From Eudorina sp. 2006-703-Eu-15 (taxonomy: Eukaryota > Chlorophyta > Chlorophyceae > Chlamydomonadales > Volvocaceae), in the NCBI GenBank assembly GCA_003117195.1, contig BDSI01000106.1, positions 264,452 to 328,451 of the forward strand: a DNA stretch of 64,000 bases, written 5' to 3'. Positions 50,901 through 63,057 of the stretch are shown here, piece after piece. Positions within the stretch are counted from its first letter, which is position 1, and every line of letters begins with the position of its first letter. The notes beneath the pieces were generated by a model. That model had not been told where the DNA came from, searched no databases, and saw nothing but the letters and a program-made list of their open reading frames with translations. The position numbers and the translations under genes were made by a program.

Positions 50901-53900
50901 NNNNNNNNNNNNNNNNNNNNNNNNNNNNNNNNNNNNNNNNNNNNNNNNNNNNNNNNNNNNNNNNNNNNNNNNNNNNNNNNNNNNNNNNNNNNNNNNNNNN
51001 NNNNNNNNNNNNNNNNNNNNNNNNNNNNNNNNNNNNNNNNNNNNNNNNNNNNNNNNNNNNNNNNNNNNNNNNNNNNNNNNNNNNNNNNNNNNNNNNNNNN
51101 NNNNNNNNNNNNNNNNNNNNNNNNNNNNNNNNNNNNNNNNNNNNNNNNNNNNNNNNNNGGCGGGTGAGGGGCGGGTGAGGGGCGGGTGAGGGCGGGTGAG
51201 GGGCGCGGTTGATCGGCTCAAAGCGGCGGTTTGCCGAAGTTGTGTCTTCCGGAGACGATTACGAGGAGCAACCTTGCAGCCGTCCGGTGTCGTACAGCGA
51301 CGCAACCGTGGCCGTCCGTCATGCCTCATGCGGCACCGAATGCGCTCTCGACCTCCACATCCGGCACATATCCGCCTTCCGAGCAACCCCCCCTGGCGGC
51401 CAAGATGCTCCGGAACCAGCCCCGTCCCCTTTTACCCCCCCCCCCACACACACACACCCGCATCATTGAGCACACGATGTGCCCCCCATCAGGGGCCGGA
51501 GAGCTGAAGACATGACACTTCCCCCCTTGTGCAGCTTTGCGTCCCCCTTCCCCTTTCTGCCGTACACGACGGGCATGGAACAAGGACCTCAAATTGGTCG
51601 ACGAGGGAACGGTGAGAAGATCGCCAACCCAGATCCCAACCCAGATGCCAACCGATCCCAAGCCGTGCAATGCCGTACCCCTTCTTCGCTGCGCCATCCC
51701 GTACCTTGACGATGTGACGGTCGGAGGAGATGACCCGCCGGTTGGCCGCCGACGCGTCCGCGCCGTACGAGTGGAACTTGATGTCCACGATGCGGCTGCC
51801 GTACATATGGTCCTTGACCACCAGCGGCCGCTGCGAGCGCAGGTCGTACAGCGCCACCAGACCGTTGGACGTACCAACTGCCACGTGCAACCCGCTGTCG
51901 TCGAATCGCAGCGCCGTCAGCTGCTCGCCTGTGGCGTGTTACCCCGGGGGGGGGGGATGAGGTCCGCCAAAACGCCAAGAGGATATGAGCATATGACAGG
52001 CCGTGGGGATGTCGGCGCGGTGCGGACATCAAAGAAGAACTTTAGGAATGAATACAGGAGGAGGTCAGGAACTGAACAGAGGAAAAGAAAGTCCAAAAAT
52101 GTGGGCCAGATGGAAGAGCATGGAGACGGGAGGGGATGTAGGTGCGCGTGGGGGTGGGTGTCAGTGTAAACCTCGAAACTGAAGGCGCCGTGTGGGTGGG
52201 GGCAGGTTATTTGCTGTGGGCCCCGCCCCCAGCCGCGCCCCCGCTGGGGTATTCGCAGCGCTGTGCCGCCGCTGGGCCCCTACCCGCTGTGCCGCCGCTG
52301 GCCCCCTACCCGCTGGCCCCCTACCCGGTGGCCCCACCCGCTGCCCCTCCCTACCCGGCGCTCCCGCCGCCGCCGCCGCATCCAGCAGCCCCACCGCCTC
52401 CCGCTGCCGCAGGTCGAAGCACTCGAGCTGCCCGTCCTCGCCCGCGGCCGCGAACAGGCCGTGGGCGGGGGAGATACCTGGGCAGAGGAGGAGCGGAGGA
52501 GGTGGGGCGGGGGGGCGGGTATAGGAAATTGGCAGACATATTGATACTGAGCTGCTGCCAGAGCGAATATCCGGTAGAGACTCGACTGGGGCGGGGGGGG
52601 TTCGTGATCTGGGGATTGGGGGGACCTGGGGGGCCAGACATCCAGGGGGCCAGGGGGACCAGCTGGAAAGACACACTCCAGCTCGCAGCCAGCCCCCACC
52701 CAGTGTGCCATCCACCGCCCCTTGCGCATTGCCGCCCCTTGCCCCTTACCCCGCCCCCGTCCCCTGGGCTGTTTTCCTTTTTATTCCCCCGTCCCCGTCC
52801 CCGTCCCCGTCCCCGCCACGCACCGCAGGCGTTCACCGCGGGCGAGGTGGTGGGCAGCGGGTTTAGGAAGCGGCCCTCCTGCAGGTTGATCCGGTAGATC
52901 TCGGGCGCCGACCCCACCACCAGCAGCTCCGCGGAGGGCGAGAAGTACCCCAGGTCCCGACCGAATTTCGGCACCCGGGTGCGGTAGTACGACCCTGCGC
53001 CGCAGCGACGCGACACGTGTCGGGAGGGGCGGTACGGCATCGTACAAGTTGTTGCCGCGTGCGCCATTGTTCGCGGAGATGCGGCCACGCGGGTCTGTTG
53101 CGACCTGGGTTCTGCGGTCTTTTGTTATTGTTCACATTATTCGCGTTGCTGTATTCACGTTATTGGGAATATAGCGGTTGACGAGCTGAGTCACAGTGGC
53201 GGGGCTCTGTGTCACGTCAGGACTGCAGCATGCGGAATGCAGACAACGCCGGGAGGGGGGCATCGGGGGATGGGGGGGTTCACAGACTTGGATGCGGTAC
53301 AGGTACACATACAGGGGTGTACGTATACATATACATATATCAAATGTAATGTATTACCATATACATATATCAAATGTAATGTATTATCATGGCACATATG
53401 TCGTGTTGGCGAAACACCCAAGCTGCCACTCCCACACACCCCAACCCCGAGCCGGAACCCAGGCCCCCTTGCCCGAGACACCGCTCGCGCCGTTCACGCC
53501 CGCTACATGCTGCCGCCGCCGCCGCCGCCGCCGCTGCTGCTGCCGTCGGCCCCTCGCCCACCCGCCGGTCCACCCGCCGGCCACTCACCGAAGCGCGCGT
53601 GGAACATGACCGATCTGTCCGAGCACAGGAACGCGAGCTTGGAGAAGTCGTCTGACAGCACACAGAAGTCCACCACCTCCGCGTCGAGGTTCCGCTCAAA
53701 CTTCATGGACAGGTTGGAAAGGTCGAAGCAGCGGACCTGCGGGCGGGGGGGAGGGTGTGTGTGGGGGGTGGGGGGTATAGGAAATTGGTAGACATAGGCG
53801 GCGTGTGTGGGGGGGGGGGACGCAGAGGAAGGGAGGGCAACCAAAGGGAACGAAGGGGGAGGGTGTCGAACAGGTCGGCGGAAAGAAATCGTCTGCGGGC

Positions 53901-55270
53901 CGTCCATTTGCAGCAAACAGCCCATCTGGGGCAGAGGACCCGGGGGCGAGGGGTGCAAGGACTGCAGAGCAGCAAACCGGGACGCAAAGGCGAACCATGG
54001 GTCAGTGGCGGCGTTGCCGGTGGCGGTGATAAGGCCGCCAGCGTGGGGAAAGAGGTCGGCGAGTCCGCCACTGCCGCAGCCCAGCGGAACAGACAACCCA
54101 TCACAGGCTGGCTGGCTGCTGCCCGGGTGTGCCGCGGATTCACAGCGCCACAGCTCCACAGCCCGATGGACATCCCCATCTGCGGTCCCCCGCAACCACG
54201 GCCGTATGTGTGTTGGCAGGGCACGTTCGGGTGGAAACCCAACAGATGTCCCCCGATGACCCGCGGGGTCCCGCACGCGGCAGAAGCCAGACCACATGCC
54301 GGGGGCGGCAGGGAACTTGCCAGGCTGGGTAGGCGCTTACCCAACAGACTGCCGAGTCTGACGGCAACGCGGCCTGCTGGGGGACGAACCCATCTGCGGA
54401 CCGGACACCGCCCCTCCTCCGCCCAACCCATGGCGGACCGGACCCACCGAGAACGGGTGGTAGCCGGTGGCGAACACATAGTTCTGGTCGGGCGTAATTT
54501 TGATCCGCTGCGCCGCTGCTTTGAAGCCAAAGTCCTGGATCAGCTCCAGACGGCGCCGGTACTCCTCATTCTTCCGGAGCGACTTCTTTTTGCTCTCGGC
54601 CAGCCATTGGGGTAGTGTCTTACCGCTGGTGATGTGATACACCTGCGGTCCGGTGCCACGGGGGCGGCCGCGGCGGCGGCGAACGCGATGACGGCGGCGG
54701 CGGTGGCGCGTTCGGCGAGGGGAACGGGGATGGGGGACGGAGGACGTGGGGGCTGAGCGTGGGCGACGAGGGATCGGAGGATGGAAAACCTGACGGATGG
54801 CTCAAGGTGAGCCATGTGAGTGATTGGTGGGAAAATGATACGAGATAGGAATTCACGTTCACGTTCACGCGGGCCTGCGTTGAGGTCACATTGGTTCAGG
54901 TAGGTGCCCATCGATGCGCACGGAAGGACCATCGGTTCTACCGGCAACGGCATTCTTTCCCTGTCCGATTGTGGGGCGGGCGCCAAATGTGCGCACGACA
55001 CCTCGAGCGCCTTGGCAACTTGGTCCGGGTGGGTGTGTGGTTCGTTTGGGTCGGTGACAGTCGGGCGACAGTTAACCCAAAAGCCGTTTTGTCCGAACGA
55101 GTCGTGCGACATGATTCGCCCCTTACTTGCCCCGGACGTGCTGCAATCCGAAAACATGGTGCCGCCAGCCACAGATATAATTCCTATGCTCGGGTGCTGG
55201 GTTTCCAGTCGGCTGGAACCGCCACTCAACCTACCTTGACACCATCCGGAGCCGACACCTTGAGAGTCAT
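47984..55270 (-). CDS. NOL10: NOL10/ENP2 nucleolar WD-repeat protein
   Basis: NOL10 (yeast Enp2) is an essential nucleolar factor of the 90S pre-ribosome/SSU processome. Inferred minus-strand exons: 55235-55270, 54448-54642, 53589-53736, 52824-52994, 52355-52477, 51705-51928, one in the N gap, 50284-50527, 49859-49985, 49291-49572, and from 49030 down. All junctions are GT-AG and phases agree. Conserved blocks: MTLKVSAPDGVK + VYHITSGKTLPQWL, RRRLELIQDF, VRCFDLSNLSMKFERNLDAE, YYRTRVPKFGRDLGYFSPSA, HGLFAAAGEDGQLECFDLRQ, YDLRSQRPLVVKDHMYGSRI, GPAPRWCSHLEGLTEEL, LLRAYMHGFFVDNR, DPFAYETYRQQRIAKKM, FEDPDFAIDEEAEEYRLLHP. The tail is acidic, then RGG-like Gly-rich. The frame stays open to 47984, but the true stop is uncertain because the last ~150 codons look non-coding. 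Confidence 0.9.
50693..51158. other. Assembly gap (N) inside NOL10
   Basis: 466 N bases, flanked by G-rich runs (GGGGGAGGGGGAGGGGG and GGCGGGTGAGG repeats) that probably stopped the assembly. Exon phases require a missing exon of length 3n+1 here, encoding the WD segment between SSDRHIVK and LIMVANDSP. Confidence 0.95.
53311..53396. repeat. Short tandem duplication in a NOL10 intron
   Basis: CATATACATATATCAAATGT plus AATGTATTA occurs twice in a row, an AT-rich island within GC-rich introns. Confidence 0.8.
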
Positions 55271-56200
55271 CGTTTAGTTGATTTTAAAGGTGGGGATGAA
55301 TCCCAGTGTAATGGTCCACACAGTTCCGGTTGGCCCACGGACCCGGCGGCGCCAAGTTGGCAGTTCCTTCAGTTTGTTTTACGCATAGGCTATATGGAAT
55401 TGTCTAGTAAAACCTGAGAACGAATAGACAGTGCGAACATACGACCGGGAGAACTTGGCACGCAGTTTGGCGCGATTGGAGTTAATCCGTATCAAATATA
55501 TTTGGCATTGTCGAAAACAGTAAATCAATTTACAAGTGAGACGTTTGCTTGTTTGCCAACTGGTTGTATGTCGTACGTGCGTCGTGCAATTCTTTGCCTT
55601 CCTTGCTGGAAGGGTGCTAGACATCGAAACGCCACGTCAAGATACCAGAGAAGCCTTCTGTATTATTTTGAAGAGTGCAGCCGGCCTTTCGACGACCGGT
55701 CCGGCCCGAAGGCCGATCCTCTGTGAAAACTTTCAAAGTTTTGGTAGAGGCCTCAGACGATTCCAGGCCGCCGCAAACGTCCTCTCCTGACCATTTACTG
55801 TCCTTAGGAGGGCCATTCGGACCTCTCCTGGGGCCACAGGCGCGGAAAGTTTGGAGTGAAAATCCTGTACGGCAACTTCCTTATGCAAGGTATGCAATTG
55901 AATTTCATCATATAAAATGCAAGACAAAATTCTCTTTCCATTGAGCGGCATTGCATGGGGGATTGACTTTGGTCAGGAGTCACAAACCGCCACAGCGTGT
56001 ACGACCCGCGCGAGTGTATTAACTTTAACAATCGCATATCTGAAATGCACGTGATAAGCAGTACAGCCATGTTTCGGATGATAGCTTAACCAAGCGGTGA
56101 ACTCTGCGCTTTCTGCCTCATTGTCGGAAGTAAACCCCATATCCCACGTGCCCGGCCACGGCCTCGCCCCTACATCCCCCTCATCCGCCGCAGCCCAAGT
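55271..56200. promoter_or_regulatory. Shared upstream region of the divergent NOL10 and HDAC genes
   Basis: 930 bases between the two start codons with no supported ORF, markedly AT-richer than the flanking genes. By position it should hold both promoters. I see no defined TATA box or regulatory motif that I can defend. Confidence 0.5.
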
Positions 56201-59200
56201 ATGGTCTCAGGGTCATCACTGAATTCCCTGGAGATTCGTTACCAACAGACCGCAAGCCCATACGAGCCTGGCCTGAAAACGACGACGGCGCACACACCGG
56301 CCGTGCTGCTGCGGGGGCTGGAGTGCAGCACGCCGGCATCCCCCTCCCGCAACTCCGACAGCCACGCAGCTCTTGGCCCCCACAACAATTTACCCGACCC
56401 AAATCGGGACTGCACCGGCAGCCCCACACCCTCCAGCGACTCGGCTGGCGGGGCCGCGGCCATCACACCCCCCGACAATCGCCCCGCCCTGGGCCGCTTC
56501 TCCGCGTCCTTCCCCCAGTTCGGCACCCACAGCATGTCCCCCTTGGACCCCGTAACCTCTGCCGCGACCTACAGCGATGGCATCCGGGGCGCCGCGGCCG
56601 CGGTCGCGGGTTTCACGTCCTCGCCCCACCCGTACGAGCATACCACAGGCGGGCCCCACGGCGGCCACCCCGGGTACCAACACCAACATGCGGGCCACCC
56701 ACAGCACCAAACCCCGCAGCAGCAACACCAGTTGATGGTCACGGTGTACCCGGATGACCTCCAGGGCTTCCCCAACGAGACCGGGGCGCTGGACGGCGCA
56801 CCGGCGCCGGCCGTCGGCTTGGAGCCGGGGAAGCCCGGCGGCATTCCCGCGGCCGCGGCACCGACGGCGACGGCCGCGGGCGAGGCCGCGTCCGGGCGTC
56901 CGGCGCTGCCGCCTCTGCCGCCGCCGCATCAAGCCGGCCCGGCCTTCGCGGTGCCCACCCAGGGGATGCACAAGCAGCAGCAGCACCACCTGGTGCACCA
57001 CCACCCGACGCACGCGATGGCGGTCCCCGCGGCGGCTCGGCAACGGCACGGCAGCGTGACCACGATCAGCTACGGCGCCGGCGCGGCGTCACCCGGCGAC
57101 GGCAGCGGCGGCGGCGGCGGCGCGGGGCCGCTGGCGATGTCGCCGCCGGGTTCCTTCTCCGACCACATCACCCGCACGGCCTCCCTGCCGCTGCTCATGT
57201 GCAATGCCGTACTCCCCCCTGGAGCTTCCCCCGCCATCCCAATCGCCATCGCGGGGGTGGGCGCCAGCGGCCGGGTACGTGCCACCACGGTGCACACGCC
57301 CCTGGCTACCACTGTCAGCTTTGCTGCCGTGTCCGGCGGGGGCGTTGGCGCTGGCGCCGCCTCCGGCGGCGGCAGCGGCAGCACAGGTGGCGGCGGTGGC
57401 GGCCCCCATCGCGTCGTCGCGCAGAGCGCCGACCACCACTTTATCCAGCAGCACATGGCCGCGCAGGCAGCGGCGGCGGTGGCGGCGGCGGCCCAGCAGC
57501 CGCCGCCCTTCCATCACCAGTCTGACGGAGGCGCCGCGGCCTCCTCACCCCTCCAGTTCGTCGCCTCTCTCAGCCCAAGCGCCACCACCTCCTTCCACTC
57601 CGCCTTCCCCGGCCCGCCCGACGCTGCCGCCTGCCCTACCTCCAGCGGTGAGGAAGTCGGCCAGCTGCCGCAGCCGCCCTCGCCCGACCGCCCGGACGGC
57701 GCCGTCAGCCGCTTCACCGACGTCGCGGCCGACGGCGAAGCAGCCGCCGCCGCCACCCCTGCCGCCGCCGCCGCCGCCGCCACTGGCAGGGAGCAGCTGG
57801 CCCGTGTGGCGGGGCCCGTGGCCACGCCGGCTGCCGCCACAGCAACCACCGGCCGCGACACCGACGGCGACGAGGAGTTTGTCGACGCCGTGGAGGTTCA
57901 GCATGATGACGAGGACCATGTGGGTGGTGCCGGTGAGGACCAGATGGTGGTGGGCGGCCGCAGCCCGGGGGGGGTTGGCCTGGCGGCGGCCGCGGCCGTG
58001 GCCGCCGCCGCCGCCGCCGCCGCGCAGCCCCACCGCCTGCAGCGCTGCAACTACGCCGCTGCGGAGCCGTTCTCCCCCGTCCGGCCGGGGGGGCTGGCGC
58101 TGGATGGCCACGCGACGGCGGATCAGCAGGAGTCGCATCAGCCGCACCACGAGCAACAGCAGCTACAGCTACAGCAGCAGCTGGAGGTCGGCGGCTTGCT
58201 GCTGCTGCAGCAGCAGCACAGCGCAGCGGCGCTGCCGTGCTTCGGGTCCTCCGCGGCACCGTCGGAGATGGGCGGGTTGGGAATGGGGTTGGGGTTGGGG
58301 ATGGGCGGCAGCATGGGTTTCGGAGGCTACTCGGGCCGGTTCGAGGACGAGAACGGCGACCAGATCATCCTGGAACGCGGCGGGGACCTGCGGCAGCCGT
58401 CGGGGGTGTACGACGCGGACGGCGACGGCGGGGTACCGTACGGCGGCGGCGGCGGCGGTGGCATCGAGGACGAGGAGTTGGTCGATGACCTGGAAGAGGA
58501 GGAGGAGGAGGAGCGCGGGTTGGGGTTGGAGGACGAGGACGAGGTGCTCGAGGACGAGGACGAAGAGGACGCAGCGATGGGGGGCTTCGCGACGTCGCCG
58601 TACGGCACGCCCGCGGCGGCGGCGGCGACGGCCGCCGCCGCCGCGACGGCCTACCATGTGCAGCACCACGTCTGCGTCAACTGCACACGGCCGTTCTGGG
58701 GCAGCGTCTGCCGCTACTGCCACCACCCTGCGGATGTCGAGGTGGTGGTTCCGGAGCTGCTGGAAGGCGCCGTACAAAGCATGCTGGCGGGCGCGGCGGT
58801 GACGGAGGCAGCTGAAGCAGCGGCGGCGGCGGTGGCCCAGCAGCAGCAGGTGGCGGCGGCGGGGCCGGGGGCAGCGGCAGGCGGGGGAGCGGCGCCCGTG
58901 GAGGGCGTGCTGCTGGCGTACGACGACCGTTGTCGGGCCCATCTGGAGCAACCGTCACCGTCGGCGTCGCCTGACCAGGGTCGCAGTCATCCGGAGCGGC
59001 CCGAGCGGGTGGCCGCCATCATGACGAGACTGCAGGGCAGCGGCCTCCTGTCCAGGTATGCCGGGGGAGGGAAGCGCAGGGCGGGGCAGGGCGGGGCGGG
59101 GCAGGGCAGGGGTTGCAGGGGTTGTGGCATCGGCTGAGAAACGGGCGCTTCGCGCACCGGAAAGGGCGCGAGGGTGGAACGCTCCGCAGTGTCCGGCCAA

Positions 59201-61772
59201 TGACCGATATGACGAACAGCTGTGCCTGGTGTGAGGATCTGCGGGTCGGGTCAAGGGTGGGTTGGCATAAGGCCCGGCGGCGGCGGCGGCGTTGTACGGC
59301 GACTGCGCCCCGGGTGCGTGCGGCGACCCATATCGCGCTCTCTCTAGCCGTCACGGCGCAACGTCGTGTTCAGGCATTGCAGAGCTCAACTGATCACCAG
59401 TGATGCTTCTGCTTCTACAGTTCCTACAAATTCCATACAACCCCAACAACTCAGGGCGAGACCTCAAATTCACCCGGATAAAGCTCTTCTCTAGAACACA
59501 AACTATCCGTGATTCATATTAAACGTACCTGTCGCAGGGAGCGGTATCTCGTTCCCACGCGCCTGTCAGCCCCTCCTGCTGCCCCGGCTGCGGGCCAATC
59601 ACGTCCGACACACACCTTCCAACTTCCTATTTCCCTCCCCTCACCCGCCCTCCCTCTACCACCACAGGTTCATGCGCATCACGGGTCGCGCGGCGACGCT
59701 GCCGGAGCTGGTGTGTGTGCACGACTCGGACCTGGTGGCGGAGCTGGAGGCGCGGACGGAGGAGGTGGCGAGGCTGGCGGAGCGCGCCGCGCGGCGCCAG
59801 GCGGGCGGCCCGGCGGCCGGCGAGGACAGCGACATGGGCGAGGACTGGATGCACCCGCAGCGCAGGTGTGTGCGGCCGTCCGCGGGTGTGGCCGCCGGGT
59901 GTGCGGCCGGGAGTCTAGCAAGAAACCCGCCCGAACCGACCGTGTGGGCGTATGGGCATGGGTGTGCGTGTGTGCTTATCAAGAGAGAGCGAAGCGAGGA
60001 GAGCTCGCCACCACAGCCACGGAACATGGCGGACACACACCTATTGCCATTGTTTGTTACATGTTGTGTCCGGGCTGGGCGGGGGCCGTCGCGAGGCACA
60101 CGGCCACTCCCAGGGCTAGCTATGCCCATCGCAATGCACGCACTCCTGCCGTGCTGACCAAACTTTACTCACCGTTTACGCGCCCACCCGCCGCTCCTCC
60201 CATACCTGCCCACCCGCCGCGCCTCCCACCTGACAGTGAGCACGTGCTCGACTGCTACTTCAACGCCGCCACCGCTGGCTGTGCGCGCCTGGCTGCTGGC
60301 AGCGCCGCTGAGGTCGCGCAGCGAGTGTTCGCAGGGGCCGCCCGCCACGGCGCCGCCATCATCCGACCCCCGGGTCACCACGCTGAGTCTTCGACGGCGA
60401 TGGGTTTCTGCTACTACAACAACGCGGCGGTGGCGGCGCGCGCGGCCCAGGCGGCGGGCGCGCGGCGAGTGGTGATCATGGACTGGGACGTACACCACGG
60501 CAACGGCACGCAGCGGATCTTCTACAACGACCCCACGGTGTTGTACATGTCGACTCACCGGTACGACAATGGCTGCTTTTACCCGGGCAGCGGCGACGCG
60601 AACGAGGTGAGAGGTGTTGGACGTGCTTTCTCCTGTTTTATCGTGTTCAACGTCCCCGATGCAAACTCCCGGGCTCAGCATGCCGACCCCAACCCCTTGC
60701 CTCCCCCGCCTGTCTCCAGACCGGCACCGGCCCGGGCACGGGTTTCACCGTCAACGTGCCGTGGAACGGCTCCGGCGTCAGCGACGCCGACATGCTGGCG
60801 GCCTTCCGCCACGTGATTGTGCCCATCGCCGCCGAGTTCCGACCCGACCTGGTCATTGTAAGCGCCGGCTTCGACGCCGCGGAGGGCGACCCGCTGGGTG
60901 GCTGCCGAGTCAGCACCGCCGCGTTCTCCCACTTCGCCGCCATGCTGTGCGCGCTGGGCCCCACCGTGCTGCTGCTGGAGGGCGGCTACAACCTGATCGC
61001 TACTGCCGCCGCCACGGAGGCCTGTCTGAGGGTGCTGCTGGGCGAGGCGCCGATGCCGCTGGCGGAAAGCGGCCTGCAGATGGCAGCGACGGCGCCGCTG
61101 GACACCGCCACTGACCCATGGGTCGCGTCCGGGATCGAGGGCGCCTCCGACGGCGCCCTGGAGTCGGTGCGGCTGGCGCTGCGCATCCAGAGCCAGTACT
61201 GGCTGAATGCGCGGGAAAACTTGGAAGCCGTCGAGGCGGCGATGAGCGAGCGGCGGCAGCGGCAGCGACAGCTGCTGCGGCTGCAGCAGCAACAGCCGCT
61301 ACAGCCCCGGGAGCACTGGGGATGGCACGTGCAGGTGACGACGGCGGCGCCGGCCATGACGCCGCCGCGGCCGGCGCTGCCGCCGCCGTCGCCGGCCGTG
61401 GAGTCCGCGACCGCCGCCGGCAGCGGCAGCGACTTCGCCGCCGCCGTCGCCAGCATCACCACCGCCGGCTTCACCAGCAGCGGCGCCGAGCTGCACCCGG
61501 GTCTGCCCCGGGAGATGTTCGATGTGGGGCACGACATTCACGATGACGACGGCGACGGCGACGACGGCATGGATGACCAGCTCCCGCCGCCGCTGGCAGC
61601 CGCGGCGGCGGCGGCGCCGCCGCCGCCGCCAGGCCCAGAGCAATTCCTGCAGGCCCACGACGTGGAGGTAGAGGTGTCCCTGGAGCCGCACCGCCGGCGA
61701 ATGGACGTCTCCACGAGCGGCATCATGGATCTGGGGGAGCCGGTCGTGCTGGGGGATTTCCACATGGGTTAA
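56201..61772 (+). CDS. Class II histone deacetylase with long N-terminal extension
   Basis: A Zn-dependent class II (HDA1-type) lysine deacetylase. Exons 56201-59055, 59668-59865, 60237-60606 and 60720-61772 give 1491 residues, with all phases agreeing. Residues 1-900 are low-complexity (Ala, Gly, Pro, His/Gln runs and an acidic block near 760-810). A single C-x2-C-x8-C-x2-C cluster at about Cys825-Cys840 is a possible zinc knuckle. The deacetylase fold runs about 910-1290: PGHHAESS (His1065/1066), DWDVHHGNG (Asp1102, His1104), STHRYDNGCFYPGSGD, SAGFDAAEGD (Asp1193) and LEGGYN (Tyr1231). All zinc ligands and catalytic residues are present, so it should be active. Arabidopsis HDA15 also has an N-terminal zinc finger, but of RanBP2 type. 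The ~200-residue C-terminal tail is disordered, ending DLGEPVVLGDFHMG. Confidence 0.93.
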
Positions 61773-63025
61773 GAGGGCGCCCCCATGACTGTACGCCCCA
61801 CACGACGAGCGGGTCAGTCGGTGGCGGCGTCGCGTCGTTGTCGCGCGGGTGTGTTGTGGTGGTTGGGGGAAGTTACGCCGGGGCCTGTGCGGCCTCCCGG
61901 GTAATACGGCAACCGCCGGTGCGGGCGGACCGCAATGTCCTGCCGGCGCTAAGGGGGTGCTGGGGACGGAGCAGGGCCCTCGGGTGGGGTGGGGGGGGGG
62001 GGAGGGGGGGCCGAGCGTCTCCAGGGGTCCCCGAATCGCCTCGTGCGCGGGGCGGCGAGGGAGAGGCAAGAGGCATGAAGAAATGCAGCTGAAGGAAAGA
62101 GAGGAGGACCGGTTGGCGGGCGGCGAAGCCGCCGCCGCTGCGGCTGCCGCCGCGGCTGGCCCCGGCGGCCCCCGGGAGTTCCGTTTTGAGAGCGGGAGGA
62201 GGATGTGGGTTGGTGTTGCGGGGTGGCCAGGGAGGAAGAGGGCCCCGCGGAGCCGCTTGGGCGGGCAGGGCAGGGCGGGGGCCAGGGGCTTACTTATCGT
62301 TTGGGGTGGAGCGGATGGCGGCACCTTGGCTGAGGCTGGTCACGGCGTCCACGGGGTGGCATCAGGGTGCGCCTTCATGCGGTGCAGTGCGTTCGTGCGG
62401 TGCCAAGAGCCAGGTTCCTTAAGAGGGGACGTCACCACCGCGTGCTGCCGTGTTGCGTGGCGGCGGCCATGATTTCATTTTGACGGATCCGCGCCGTATC
62501 CAGGAGTAGGACGGGGCCAGGGCGAGCCGGCCCTGCGCCTACCCGTGGCCGCGTAACGCCGCCTGGCGCCGCAATGCCCCTCCCCTGTCCGGTCACTCGC
62601 GAACCTTACGGGGGCCAGGCGCGCGCACGCGGCGATTGAGGTCGAGGGATGGGGGCGCTGCGTGATGGGGGTGGGGTTTGGGCAGGGGGCCGCGCGGAGA
62701 GGCGGCCCCCAATGGCGGCGCCTGTGGTGCATGGCCCCGCATGCACAGCGGCTTGGCGCGGTGCCCCTGCCGTGTGGGAGGTCGCCAGTAGTATGCTGGG
62801 TTGTCCGTGTGTCCGCAGGAGCAAGGCGGGAGATCCCCCGAGGTGCATCATTCCATTGGTTTTTGTGTTGCTTCCCGTGCCCTCACGGGTTGCTCTCACG
62901 GTTAATTGATTCATGGACCCGAATAATGCGGATGCGGGATGCGGAGGGCACGCTAGGGGCCCCCAGCGCCGGGGTCCCAGCACGGCCGGCACTCCGCGAG
63001 GTCATGCCCGCTTTCCTGCTGCGAA

Positions 63026-63057
<32 letters not shown>

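Noticed and set aside
54245..54275. Match of CCGATGACCCGCGGGGTCC to the LINE 3' region, suggesting a LINE fragment in a NOL10 intron
   Set aside because: The shared stretch is only ~19 bases, the GCTGTAAC end and tail are missing, and the sequence is GC-palindromic.
57204..58951. Long Arg/Pro-rich frames on both strands over HDAC exon 1
   Set aside because: GC-rich codon shadows; the HDAC frame joins correctly to the deacetylase exons.
61849..62472. 207-codon forward frame downstream of the HDAC
   Set aside because: Low-complexity Gly/Arg/Ala composition, no splice or domain support, and comparable frames exist on the opposite strand.
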